NCBI GenBank assembly: GCA_945876305.1
Contig: CAMCOB010000003.1
Location: 1 to 40,295, forward strand
Origin: Bifidobacterium breve
GTDB taxonomy: Bacteria; Actinomycetota; Thermoleophilia; Miltoncostaeales; Miltoncostaeaceae
Length of the DNA: 40,295 nt
Reading direction: 5' to 3'
The position numbers and the translations under genes are program-made. The notes beneath the pieces were generated by a model. It saw nothing but the letters and a program-made list of their open reading frames with translations. It did no database searches and was not told the origin of the DNA. Numbering within the stretch: position 1 is the first letter of the stretch; each line of letters starts with the position of its first letter. Positions 1-7,393 of this stretch are shown here, in pieces.

Positions 1-1028
1 TCCACGTGGTGGTCGGCCAGCTCGGAGATATGCACCAGGCCCTCGACGCCTGCGTGAATCTCCACGAACGCACCGAAGGTGACCACCTTGGTGACCTTGC
101 CGGGAACGATGTCGTTGATCTGGTAGGTCTCGATGACGCTCTGCCACGGATCGGCCTGAGTCTGCTTAAGGCCCAGAGAGATCCGCTGGCGGTCGCGATC
201 GATTTCGAGCACTTTCACGTCCACCTTCTCGCCGACGTTCAGCACCTCAGACGGGTGATTGACGTGGCTCCACGAGAGCTCGGAGATGTGAATGAGGCCG
301 TCGATGCCGTCGAGGTCAACGAACGCACCGAAGTCGACGATGTTCGAGATGACGCCCTCAACGACCTTGCCGGGCTCCAGGTCGTCGAGGATGCGCTGAC
401 GCACCTCACGGCGCTCGTGCTCGAGCACTGCGCGACGGGAGAGCACGACGTTGTTGCGGCTGCGGTTGAGCTCGATCACCTTGCACTCGAGCTTCTGGCC
501 GAGGAACTCGTCGAGGTCCTGGACGCGGCGGATGTCAACCAGCGAGGCGGGCAGGAAGCCGCGCACCCCGAGGTCGAGGATGAGGCCGCCCTTGACGACC
601 TCGATGACCGTGCCCTCAACGGTTTCGCCAGCGGTTGAGGCGGCTTCGATGCGCTTCCAGGCCTTCTCAAACCGGGCGCGCTTCTTAGACAGCACCAGGC
701 GACCGTCCTGGTCCTCCTTCTGCATGACCAGGGCGTCGATCATCTCGCCCAGCTGCACCTCATCGGCAACGTTGACCGACTTGCGGATTGAGAGCTCGCT
801 GAGGGGGATGACACCCTCGCTCTTGTATCCGATGTCGACCAGGATCTCGTCCTTGTCGATGCGCACGACCCGACCGGACACGACATCGCCCTCACCAAAC
901 TCCGGGATGGTGATGTCGTAGTTCGGAATCATCTGTCCGTCGACCTCGACGTACTCCGGCCCATCAAGCGTGAAGATGGGGGTATCGAGTGGGATGATGA
1001 CCACGTCGTCTGGGATTGCGGTGCTCAT
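1..1028 (-). CDS. rpsA: 30S ribosomal protein S1, 5' part (runs off the left edge)
   Basis: Ribosomal protein S1 binds mRNA on the 30S subunit and helps initiation. The visible 342 codons start at ATG 1028, with an AAGGA Shine-Dalgarno at 1043-1039 (10 nt spacing). Consecutive S1 (OB-fold) repeats are readable: repeat 1 near residues 46-115 (GDVVSGRVVRI), repeat 2 near 130-200 (GETVEGTVIEVVKGG), repeat 3 near 215-290 (GVISNIVDFGAFVDLDGIDG, then GLIHISELSWSHV), and the start of repeat 4 (FGAFVEIHAGVEGLVHISEL). Repeat 3 is the best conserved, as usual for bacterial S1. The acidic N-terminus before repeat 1 is typical of actinobacterial S1. The stop lies outside the window, so total repeat number is unknown. 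It lies downstream of polA and the DnaJ-like ORF on the same strand but probably has its own promoter at 1104-1109. Confidence 0.97.
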   Translation of the reverse strand, partial: MSTAIPDDVVIIPLDTPIFTLDGPEYVEVDGQMIPNYDITIPEFGEGDVVSGRVVRIDKDEILVDIGYKSEGVIPLSELSIRKSVNVADEVQLGEMIDALVMQKEDQDGRLVLSKKRARFEKAWKRIEAASTAGETVEGTVIEVVKGGLILDLGVRGFLPASLVDIRRVQDLDEFLGQKLECKVIELNRSRNNVVLSRRAVLEHERREVRQRILDDLEPGKVVEGVISNIVDFGAFVDLDGIDGLIHISELSWSHVNHPSEVLNVGEKVDVKVLEIDRDRQRISLGLKQTQADPWQSVIETYQINDIVPGKVTKVVTFGAFVEIHAGVEGLVHISELADHHV

Positions 1029-1103
1029 GTTGTTGGTGTCCTTGGCTGAAACGGTGCCATCCAGACGCTGCAGATGACACCGGTCGAATTGGTGGAGCGC
1101 GGG

Positions 1104-1109
1104 AGTATA
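1104..1109 (-). promoter_or_regulatory. Probable -10 element of the rpsA promoter
   Basis: The minus strand reads TATACT here, five of six matches to TATAAT. It lies just after the stop of the DnaJ-like gene and about 75 nt before the rpsA start, leaving a leader of roughly 70 nt that ends in a good Shine-Dalgarno. I see no clear -35 hexamer, so the call rests on the -10 match and its position. Confidence 0.5.
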
Positions 1110-1124
1110 GGCGGGATCCGCGCC

Positions 1125-1355
1125 TCAGCCCGGGCGGTGAGGCGACATCAGCACCCGCCGCGCCCAATTCAGCCGGGCGAGCCAGCGGGAGCCGTCATTC
1201 ACGTCACTCGCAGCCATCTCCCGCAGCACGGTGAATGCCGCCTCAATCACCTCGGGGCGGGCATCCGTGTGTACCTCGAGCACTGCATATGGGTCGAGCC
1301 CGGGCTCGGGCGCGGGCGGATCCCACTGGGGGGTCAGGCCTTGGCCTTCAGCCAT
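1125..1355 (-). CDS. Small DnaJ-like (degenerate J-domain) protein
   Basis: A 76-residue protein whose centre reads DPYAVLEVHTDARPEVIEAA, followed by WLARLNWARRVLMSPHRP. This resembles J-domain helix I-II (DPYAVLGV.PDAS.EEIK.AY) and helix III-IV (IN.AY.VLSDP..R). The HPD tripeptide needed to stimulate Hsp70 ATPase is absent, so it is probably not a conventional DnaK co-chaperone. The ATG lies inside the last codons of polA in another frame (22 nt overlap), suggesting translational coupling. It ends just before the rpsA promoter. A spurious ORF is possible, but the J-domain resemblance and the operon-like position favour a real gene. Function unknown. Confidence 0.62.
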   Translation of the reverse strand: MAEGQGLTPQWDPPAPEPGLDPYAVLEVHTDARPEVIEAAFTVLREMAASDVNDGSRWLARLNWARRVLMSPHRPG

Positions 1356-3967
1356 GTGATGCCCTCCCCCGCGTCCACCGCCAGCGGCGGGTCCATCGCG
1401 TATGCACCCACCATCGCCTCAGTGATGAGCGATCGCACTGCCCCGCCGCTCTCCGGTGGGGCCTCCACGAGCAATTCGTCGTGGATCTGGAGCACGAGGC
1501 GGGCACCGAGCTCCGGCGCCGATTTCAGGGCAGTCGCCGCACGGATCATCGCGATCTTGATGATGTCGGCCGCCGACCCCTGAATGACCGTGTTGACGGC
1601 AAGACGCTCCCCCAGTTGCCGCTGCTGCTGCGTACGGGCCGTAAGCTCAGGGATCGGCCTGCGCCGGCCAAGCAGCGTGGTGACAAATCCATCAGTGGTG
1701 GCCCGCTCAATGACGCTGGCGATAAACGCACCCACCTTGGGATATCGCGCCAGGTAGGTGTCGATGTATTCGCGGGCATCCGCACGGGAGATGCCCAGTT
1801 GCTCTGACAGGCCGAAGTCGCTGATGCCGTAGACGATGCCGAAGTTGACGGCCTTCGCGCGGTCCCGAAGAGGCCTGTCCACCTCGGAACGGGGCACCCC
1901 AAATACCTCGGCGGCCGTAGCCGCATGCACGTCGAGGCCCTCGCGGAATGCGTTCTGCAGAGCAGTTTCACCGGAGCAGTGCGCGAGAATGCGCAGCTCA
2001 ACCTGCGAGTAGTCAAAGCTCATGAGGTGGGTACCCGGACTCGCCACAAAGGCATCACGGATCTCGCGCCCCGCCTCGGTGCGGATGGGAATGTTCTGCA
2101 GGTTCGGGTTGGTGGACGACAGCCGGCCGGTCTCCGCCACCGTCTGGTTGAAGGTGGTGTGAATACGCCCATCGACGGGATCCACCAGGTCGGGAAGCGC
2201 CGACAGGTAGGTGCTGTCCAACTTCACAAGTTCGCGGTAGCGGCCAATGAGGGGCACGATCTCGTGCTGGTCCTCGAGCGTCCGCAGCACCTTTCGGTCG
2301 GTTGAGTACCCGGTCTTTCCCTTGCGCTGAGCCGGCAACCCGAGCCGTTCAAACAGCACCTCAGCCAACTGCTTGGGCGAGTCAATCGTGAATGGGCCGC
2401 CAGCGAGGTCGTGGATGCGCGTGGTGAGCGAGTCGATCTCGATGCGGATGCGGTCACGAATCTCTGCGAGCCGGTCAACGTCAATAGCAACTCCAAGATT
2501 CTCCATTCCTGCAAGCACCCCGATGAGCGGCATCTCAATCTCGCGGTACAGATGTGTGAGCCCTTCCTCCTCCATGCGTCGCACCTGCACGGGGGCCAGA
2601 TCGCGCACGAGTGCAGCCTGCACCGCTGCGGCAGAGGCGTCCTCGTCCGGTCCCTCCGCCCGAGCCGATATCCCCTCATCGGCTGCGATCTCATCGAGTG
2701 GGTACCCACGCCGCCGGGGGTCGAGCAGATAGGCGGCCACCATGGTGTCGTGCGCCGGAAGTGGTGCATCCAAGCGGGCACGCCGTAGAAGCGCCTTGCC
2801 ATCGTGCGCTGTCCACGGGGCCGCACCGAGCACCGATCCGATTACAGGATCACCGGTGGGTGCCACGGCGAATGTTCGTGCCGGGCCCTCTCCGGCCACC
2901 ACCGCCACCCGGTCGCCCGACAGCCCCACAGCCGCGCCTGGCGTGCCCGCGAGCGACATCGCAAGCGACTCCGGCGCATCCTCCACAACAGCCATCGACG
3001 GCGCCGATGTGTGTGCCACAGCCGCTGGCTCGTCTCCGCCGCTGCCACCCTCTTCCGCGATCCGGCGCGCAAGGGTGCGAAACTCAAACCCCTCAAATGC
3101 CGCATGAAGAGCCTCGAGGCGCTCGCTATCGCGTGTGATGAACGGGACGTCGCCGGGATCGACGTCGAGCGGCACGTTGACGTCGATCACCGAGAGGTCG
3201 CGGCACATGCGCGCCATGTCGGCGAACTCGGTGAGGTTCTCCTTGCGCTTGGGGGTCTGCTCCCCGGCATGGGCCAGAACCTCTTCGAGCGTGCCGTACT
3301 TCTCCATCAGTTGCGACGCGGTCTTTGCCCCGATACCGGGCACGCCGGGGAGGTTGTCGCTCGAATCGCCAATCATCCCGCGCAGGTCCGGCATGAGCGC
3401 GGGCACCACTCCATACCGTTCCAGCACCATGGCCGGGTCGTACCGGGTGGTGTCGGTTACCCCCCGGCCCGTGGCAAGGACGCTGATGAAGTCGTCAACC
3501 AGTTGCAATGCGTCCCGGTCACTGGTGAGGATGGTGACCCGCATGCCAGCCGCGCCCGCTCGCTTGGCCAGCGTGCCGATGACGTCGTCGGCCTCAAATC
3601 CCGCCGCCTCCACGTTGACCGCCCCGAAGGCCTCCATCAGCGGCCGGAAGTGCGGCACCTGCGCCTTGAATCCCTCCGGAGTGGCACGTCGCCCCGCTTT
3701 GTATTCGGGGTAGATGGCATCGCGGAAGGTCGGGCCGGGGGGATCCCACGCCACGATAACCCGCGATGGCCGCTCCTCCTCAATAACCTTGATGGTCATC
3801 GCCGAGAGCCCATAGAGCGCGTTGGTGGGCATACCATCCGACCGGGTGATGGTTTCGGGGAGTGCAAAGAAGGCCCGAAACGCCAGACTGAAGCCATCGA
3901 TGAGAAGGATCTCGCCATCCGGGTTGACGGCGGCGTCGGTGGCATCGGTTCGGGGCTCAGAGGTCAC
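1334..3967 (-). CDS. polA: DNA polymerase I
   Basis: DNA polymerase I (about 877 residues) removes RNA primers, fills gaps and repairs DNA. Domains in order: an N-terminal 5' nuclease (ILLIDGFSLAFRAFFALP; GFEADDVIGTLA; GMIGDSSDNLPGVPGIGAKTA), a 3'-5' exonuclease-like fold, and the polymerase domain. The latter has motif A (DYSQVELRILAH), motif B (RDRAKAVNFGIVYG) and motif C (LQIHDELLVE). The Asp/Glu pair of exonuclease motif I is not present (the region reads AVGLSGDRVAVV), so proofreading is probably lost, as in many PolA proteins. I chose GTG 3967 because a TACACT -10 sits 7 nt upstream, giving a leaderless transcript. ATG 3991 is an alternative. It is transcribed divergently from malic enzyme, and the downstream DnaJ-like gene overlaps its 3' end. 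Confidence 0.97.
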   Translation of the reverse strand: MTSEPRTDATDAAVNPDGEILLIDGFSLAFRAFFALPETITRSDGMPTNALYGLSAMTIKVIEEERPSRVIVAWDPPGPTFRDAIYPEYKAGRRATPEGFKAQVPHFRPLMEAFGAVNVEAAGFEADDVIGTLAKRAGAAGMRVTILTSDRDALQLVDDFISVLATGRGVTDTTRYDPAMVLERYGVVPALMPDLRGMIGDSSDNLPGVPGIGAKTASQLMEKYGTLEEVLAHAGEQTPKRKENLTEFADMARMCRDLSVIDVNVPLDVDPGDVPFITRDSERLEALHAAFEGFEFRTLARRIAEEGGSGGDEPAAVAHTSAPSMAVVEDAPESLAMSLAGTPGAAVGLSGDRVAVVAGEGPARTFAVAPTGDPVIGSVLGAAPWTAHDGKALLRRARLDAPLPAHDTMVAAYLLDPRRRGYPLDEIAADEGISARAEGPDEDASAAAVQAALVRDLAPVQVRRMEEEGLTHLYREIEMPLIGVLAGMENLGVAIDVDRLAEIRDRIRIEIDSLTTRIHDLAGGPFTIDSPKQLAEVLFERLGLPAQRKGKTGYSTDRKVLRTLEDQHEIVPLIGRYRELVKLDSTYLSALPDLVDPVDGRIHTTFNQTVAETGRLSSTNPNLQNIPIRTEAGREIRDAFVASPGTHLMSFDYSQVELRILAHCSGETALQNAFREGLDVHAATAAEVFGVPRSEVDRPLRDRAKAVNFGIVYGISDFGLSEQLGISRADAREYIDTYLARYPKVGAFIASVIERATTDGFVTTLLGRRRPIPELTARTQQQRQLGERLAVNTVIQGSAADIIKIAMIRAATALKSAPELGARLVLQIHDELLVEAPPESGGAVRSLITEAMVGAYAMDPPLAVDAGEGITWLKAKA

Positions 3968-3974
3968 ACGGGCG

Positions 3975-3980
3975 AGTGTA
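3975..3980 (-). promoter_or_regulatory. Probable -10 element for leaderless polA
   Basis: The minus strand reads TACACT (TANNNT pattern), 7 nt before GTG 3967. Transcription would start at or next to the start codon. There is no Shine-Dalgarno at this GTG, consistent with leaderless translation. Confidence 0.42.
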
Positions 3981-4087
3981 TCGGCGCCCATCGGCCGCCC
4001 CTGATCCGGAAGGGGACACCAGTCCGGGGGTGAATGAGCATTTCGTGGGTAGTCTGCCCGCGTTTGCAATCGGTCTTGGAGGACCAC

Positions 4088-5509
4088 GTGGGCGTCACAC
4101 CATCAGCGCAGTACAGCATCACCCTCCGCCTTGAGATGGCGCACGGCCTGCCCGGCCTCGCCGCCGAGGTGGCGAGCGCCATCAGCGCCGCCGGGGGGTC
4201 GATTACGTCGATGGAGGTAGTGGAGGCCGATCACCGACGCGTCGTACGCGAGATGGTGGTGAATGCCTCGAGCGTTGAGAACGAGGATGAGGTCATCGCT
4301 GCCGCTGGAGCAGTGGACGGGGTCACGGTCACCTCTGCCGAGGACCGCACCTTCCGTCTCCATAAGGGCGGGAAGATCGAGATGGTGCCCCGTGCACGTC
4401 TTGAGACCCGCGAGGACCTCTCCGTGGCCTACATGCCCGGTGTGGCAAGCGTGGCCCGTGCCATCGCCGCTGACCCCCTCGCCGCGTTCGACTACACCCT
4501 TAAGCGCAACATGGTGGCCGTAATCACCAACGGCACGGCAGTGCTCGGCCTCGGCGACATCGGGGCTGCTGCCGGCATGCCGGTGATGGAGGGCAAGTCA
4601 CTGCTCTTCAAGGAGTTCGCTGACGTGGACTCCTACGCCATCTGCGTGGACAGTAAGGACCCAAAGGAGATCATCCGGGTGTGCGAGGCCATCGCCCCGG
4701 CATTCGGTGGCATCAACCTCGAGGACATCGCTGCCCCTGTGTGTTTTGAGGTAGAGGACACCCTGAAGGAGCGCCTGGACATCCCGGTGTTCCATGACGA
4801 CCAGCACGGCACCGCCGTGGTACTGCTCGCGGCACTCATCAATGCCTGCAAGATCACCGGTCAGAAGATCGAGGACCTGAAGGTGGTCGTCAACGGCATC
4901 GGTGCCTCCGGGGTGGCCTGCTCGAAGATCCTGCTGAACGCTGGCGTGACCAACATCATCGGCTGCGACACCCGCGGCGCGATCTACCACGGCCGCACCG
5001 AGAACATGAACTTCATGAAGGACTGGTACGCGGATCACACCAATCCCGAGAACATCCGGGGGGACCTCACCGAAGCGGTAAAGGGCGCCAACCTATTTGT
5101 GGGTCTGTCTGGCCCGGGCACGTTCTCGGTGGACCAGCTGAAGAGCATGGGCAAAGACCCGATCGTGTTCGCCATGGCCAACCCGACCCCTGAGATCATG
5201 CCCGAGCAGGCCGCGCCGTACGTGCGCGTGATGGCCACGGGGCGGTCCGACTATCCAAACCAGATCAACAACGTGCTGGCATTCCCGGGGCTCTTCCGGG
5301 GTGCGCTCGACGTCCGGGCCACCTCTATCAGCGAAGGAATGAAGGTGGCCGCCGCGCAGGCGATCGCCGACACCATCAGCGACGACGAGCTGCACGAGGA
5401 CTACATCATCCCGAGCGTGTTCAACCCGGCCGTGGCGCCGGCCGTGGCGGCTGCCACCCGCCGTGTCGCCATTGATGAGGGATTGGCGCGGATCATTCCC
5501 GAGGAGTAA
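4088..5509 (+). CDS. NAD(P)-dependent malic enzyme with N-terminal ACT domain
   Basis: Oxidative decarboxylation of malate to pyruvate. About 473 residues. The N-terminus (YSITLRLEMAHGLPGLAAEV to about residue 85) looks like an ACT regulatory domain, implying allosteric control by a small molecule. The malic N-domain follows (YMPGVASVARAI; NMVAVITNGTAVLGLGDIGA), with metal-site segments NLEDIAAP and FHDDQHGTAVV. Then comes a Rossmann NAD-binding domain (VVVNGIGASGVACSKILL) and the family segment FAMANPTPEI. Start GTG 4088 is preceded by GGAGGA only 4 nt away; a more upstream in-frame start would extend a non-conserved N-terminus. Divergent from polA. With PPDK in the same window it sits at the malate-pyruvate-PEP node. 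Confidence 0.95.
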   Translation: MGVTPSAQYSITLRLEMAHGLPGLAAEVASAISAAGGSITSMEVVEADHRRVVREMVVNASSVENEDEVIAAAGAVDGVTVTSAEDRTFRLHKGGKIEMVPRARLETREDLSVAYMPGVASVARAIAADPLAAFDYTLKRNMVAVITNGTAVLGLGDIGAAAGMPVMEGKSLLFKEFADVDSYAICVDSKDPKEIIRVCEAIAPAFGGINLEDIAAPVCFEVEDTLKERLDIPVFHDDQHGTAVVLLAALINACKITGQKIEDLKVVVNGIGASGVACSKILLNAGVTNIIGCDTRGAIYHGRTENMNFMKDWYADHTNPENIRGDLTEAVKGANLFVGLSGPGTFSVDQLKSMGKDPIVFAMANPTPEIMPEQAAPYVRVMATGRSDYPNQINNVLAFPGLFRGALDVRATSISEGMKVAAAQAIADTISDDELHEDYIIPSVFNPAVAPAVAAATRRVAIDEGLARIIPEE

Positions 5510-5523
5510 CCCTCCTCTGCCGC

Positions 5524-5606
5524 GGGGACGTGGCGGAACGGCAGACGCGGCGGTCTCAAACACCGCTCTGGGAAACCAGGTGTGGGTTCGACTCCCACCG
5601 TCCCCA
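5524..5606 (+). tRNA. tRNA-Leu (anticodon CAA)
   Basis: An 83-nt class II tRNA. The acceptor stem GGGGACG (5524-5530) pairs with CGTCCCC (5599-5605), and A5606 is the discriminator base. The anticodon stem GCGGT/ACCGC encloses loop CTCAAAC with anticodon CAA, reading UUG. A long variable arm (CTGG-GAAA-CCAG) and the T arm GTGGG-TTCGACT-CCCAC confirm a leucine-type class II tRNA. The 3' CCA is not encoded. It lies 14 nt after the malic-enzyme stop and is followed by a strong hairpin. Confidence 0.97.
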
Positions 5607-5608
5607 TT

Positions 5609-5634
5609 GATGCCGGCGGGCACCCGCCGGCATC
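5609..5634 (+). terminator. GC-rich hairpin after tRNA-Leu
   Basis: GATGCCGGCGGG and CCCGCCGGCATC form a nearly continuous inverted repeat with a very short loop (about 11 usable base pairs). It starts 3 nt after the tRNA 3' end. There is no T-tract, so it may be a terminator without a U-tail, a processing signal, or both. It also separates the tRNA from the quinone oxidoreductase promoter. Confidence 0.5.
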
Positions 5635-5640
5635 GCTCCA

Positions 5641-5646
5641 TATCGT
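5641..5646 (+). promoter_or_regulatory. Probable -10 element for leaderless oxidoreductase gene
   Basis: TATCGT lies 6 nt before ATG 5653, so transcription would begin at the start codon. There is no Shine-Dalgarno before this ATG. It follows the tRNA hairpin directly. Confidence 0.45.
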
Positions 5647-5652
5647 GACCCC

Positions 5653-6636
5653 ATGAAGGCGATCACATTCGACACGCCGGGCGGTCCAGAGGTGCTGCAT
5701 CTCGGGACGGTGCCGGACCCGTCCCCGGGAGACGGCGAGGTACTCGTGCGAGTGCGTGCCACAGCGGTCAATCGGGCCGACCTGATGCAACGTGCCGGCC
5801 ACTACCCCCCGCCCCCCGGCGCGAGCGAGATCCTGGGTCTCGAGTGCGCTGGCGAGATCATCGACATCCCGGCGGGCACCGACACGCACTTTGTCGTGGG
5901 GCAGCGGGTGATGTGCCTTCTGTCTGGCGGTGGGTACGCCGAGATGGTTGCCGTGCCCATCGGTCAGGTGATGGCCGTGCCGGATGGACTGAACTGGGAG
6001 CAGGCGGCGGCGATTCCGGAGGTGTTTCTCACTGCATGGATCGCTCTTGTGACACTCGGGAACGGTCGCCCCGGCGACGTTGCACTCGTGCATTCGATTG
6101 CCAGCGGCGTGGGCACGGCTGCGGCGCAACTGTGCGCGGCCATGGGAATCCGGTGCATCGGCACCTCGCGGTCGTTGGACCGGGCCGAGGTGGGTGCGCA
6201 CTGGGGCGCAGAGGCAATCGCCGTGGGCGATGGCGGCTTTGCAGACGCCGTCACCGCCATGACCGGACAGCATGGAGCGGACATCATCGTGGACCTTGTC
6301 GGAGCGAAGTACCTCGCTGAGAACGTGGCGTGTCTCGCCCGCAGCGGACGCATCATCCTCACCGGGCTCGTCGGGGGACGTACGGGCGAACTGGACCTCG
6401 GAACCCTGCTCGCGCGTCAGGGCCGCGTGATCGGCACCACCCTCCGTGGACGTACGACCTCCGAGAAGGCCGCCATCGTGACGGCGTTCTCGGTATGGGC
6501 CCTCCCCCGATTTGAGTACGGCACCCTCACGCCCGTGATTCATCAGGTACTGCCACTCGCACAGGCGGGCGACGCACACCACGTTGTCGGGAGCAACCTT
6601 GCCGTGGGCAAGGTCATCCTTACCGTACCGGGGTGA
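5653..6636 (+). CDS. NAD(P)H quinone oxidoreductase, zinc-free MDR family (PIG3-like)
   Basis: A 327-residue medium-chain dehydrogenase/reductase of the quinone oxidoreductase class, which uses NAD(P)H to reduce quinones or enals. The N-terminal GroES-like domain opens MKAITFDTPGGPEVLHLG and contains VNRADLMQRAGHYPPPPGAS, a hallmark of the PIG3 subfamily. The Rossmann domain has VHSIASGVGTAAAQL and TGLVGGRTGELDLGTLL near the end. The catalytic and structural zinc ligands of alcohol dehydrogenases are absent. Length matches the subfamily. Cytosolic; the physiological substrate cannot be read from the sequence. It is a single gene, 46 nt after the tRNA, with its own probable leaderless promoter. 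Confidence 0.9.
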   Translation: MKAITFDTPGGPEVLHLGTVPDPSPGDGEVLVRVRATAVNRADLMQRAGHYPPPPGASEILGLECAGEIIDIPAGTDTHFVVGQRVMCLLSGGGYAEMVAVPIGQVMAVPDGLNWEQAAAIPEVFLTAWIALVTLGNGRPGDVALVHSIASGVGTAAAQLCAAMGIRCIGTSRSLDRAEVGAHWGAEAIAVGDGGFADAVTAMTGQHGADIIVDLVGAKYLAENVACLARSGRIILTGLVGGRTGELDLGTLLARQGRVIGTTLRGRTTSEKAAIVTAFSVWALPRFEYGTLTPVIHQVLPLAQAGDAHHVVGSNLAVGKVILTVPG

Positions 6637-6727
6637 CCACACCCCCTCCCACCGGCGCTGACGCCATCTGACACAGCGTCAGACCCCGCGTGTTAGGTTT
6701 GCCGGGGCTCGCAAATCGAGGAGAAAC

Positions 6728-6889
6728 ATGAAGACCTTCATCAAGTTGCTGGCGCTCATTGGCATTGGCGCACTCGTGTACTGGTTCGTGCGCGAACGCC
6801 TTGGCGGTGAGCCCGACGAATTCACCTTCACGGAAGTGACCGACGCCGTGGCCGACGACGCCGCAGGCGCGGTCGCTGACGCCGCCTAA
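6728..6889 (+). CDS. Small single-pass membrane protein (53 aa), unknown function
   Basis: ATG 6728 is preceded by GAGGAG (6718-6723). The 53-residue product starts MKTFIKLLALIGIGALVYWF, one hydrophobic segment flanked by a positive N-terminus and the Arg-containing VRERLGG. That predicts a single transmembrane helix with the acidic alanine-rich tail (FTEVTDAVADDAAGAVADAA) in the cytoplasm or forming an amphipathic helix. I do not recognise a family. A possible -10 TAGGTT lies at 6694-6699, giving a short leader. The next gene starts 24 nt downstream on the same strand. Strong Shine-Dalgarno and coherent topology argue that it is real. Confidence 0.66.
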   Translation: MKTFIKLLALIGIGALVYWFVRERLGGEPDEFTFTEVTDAVADDAAGAVADAA

Positions 6890-6913
6890 ACGCGCTGCTG
6901 CGGGGTCTGTGCC

Positions 6914-7393
6914 GTGCCGGTGATCCATCCGTCCGGCGCGGACCCTGTGGGAGATCTCGACCCCGACCTGGCAGCCGCCGGGCGGGCGATCGGCATGGCG
7001 GTGGCCATGCGCTTGCGGGAGCTGGCACCAGCACTTCGGCCCGCGGACGACGATGGTCGTGAACCGACCCTCGTATTGGAAGAGGTGGCCCTTGTGCCGA
7101 CAGACCCTGCCGACGCACTCACGCTCGTGGCCTGCGTCGCCGCGCACGACGCGTATGTGAGCCATCGGCGGCGTCCGGGAGCCGTGAGCCCGGGAGCGCT
7201 TGCACTCGCCCGAGTGCTCGTCTGGGCATCCCGGGCGGAGATACTGGGACGGGCTCCGTCGATCGTGTGGATCGGACCCCCGAACCGCCGACCCGAGTCG
7301 GCTGACGGCTACCCGGTGACCGCATCAGTGCGCCTCACCGCGCCATCGGGCACCGTGCGCGCGACTGCATGCGGCGTGATGGCGCCCGTCTAA
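6914..7393 (+). CDS. Hypothetical protein (159 aa)
   Basis: An unrecognised 159-residue protein starting at GTG 6914, 24 nt after the small membrane protein. Codon third positions are strongly G/C like the neighbours, supporting coding. The sequence is rich in Ala, Arg, Pro and Val, with an alternating hydrophobic pattern (LDPDLAAAGRAIGMAVAMRL; LALARVLVWASRAEILG) suggesting a helical first part, and a strand-rich C-terminus (GYPVTASVRLTAPSGTVRA). No signal peptide, transmembrane helix, metal motif or known catalytic signature is visible. The 3' end overlaps the convergent dnaG stop by 3 nt. No function is assigned. Confidence 0.6.
   Translation: MPVIHPSGADPVGDLDPDLAAAGRAIGMAVAMRLRELAPALRPADDDGREPTLVLEEVALVPTDPADALTLVACVAAHDAYVSHRRRPGAVSPGALALARVLVWASRAEILGRAPSIVWIGPPNRRPESADGYPVTASVRLTAPSGTVRATACGVMAPV

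Noticed and set aside
2804..4033. A 409-codon open frame on the plus strand opposite polA
   Set aside because: Lies antisense to strongly conserved PolA motifs; composition is His/Arg/Pro-rich as expected of a shadow of high-GC codons.
5401..6642. A 413-codon open frame on the minus strand across tRNA-Leu and the oxidoreductase
   Set aside because: It would cross a tRNA gene and is antisense to a clear MDR-family enzyme; no recognisable protein features.
6668..6699. CTGACA and TAGGTT as a -35/-10 pair before the 53-aa gene
   Set aside because: The spacer would be 20 nt, too long for a standard sigma-70 promoter; only the -10 is mentioned.
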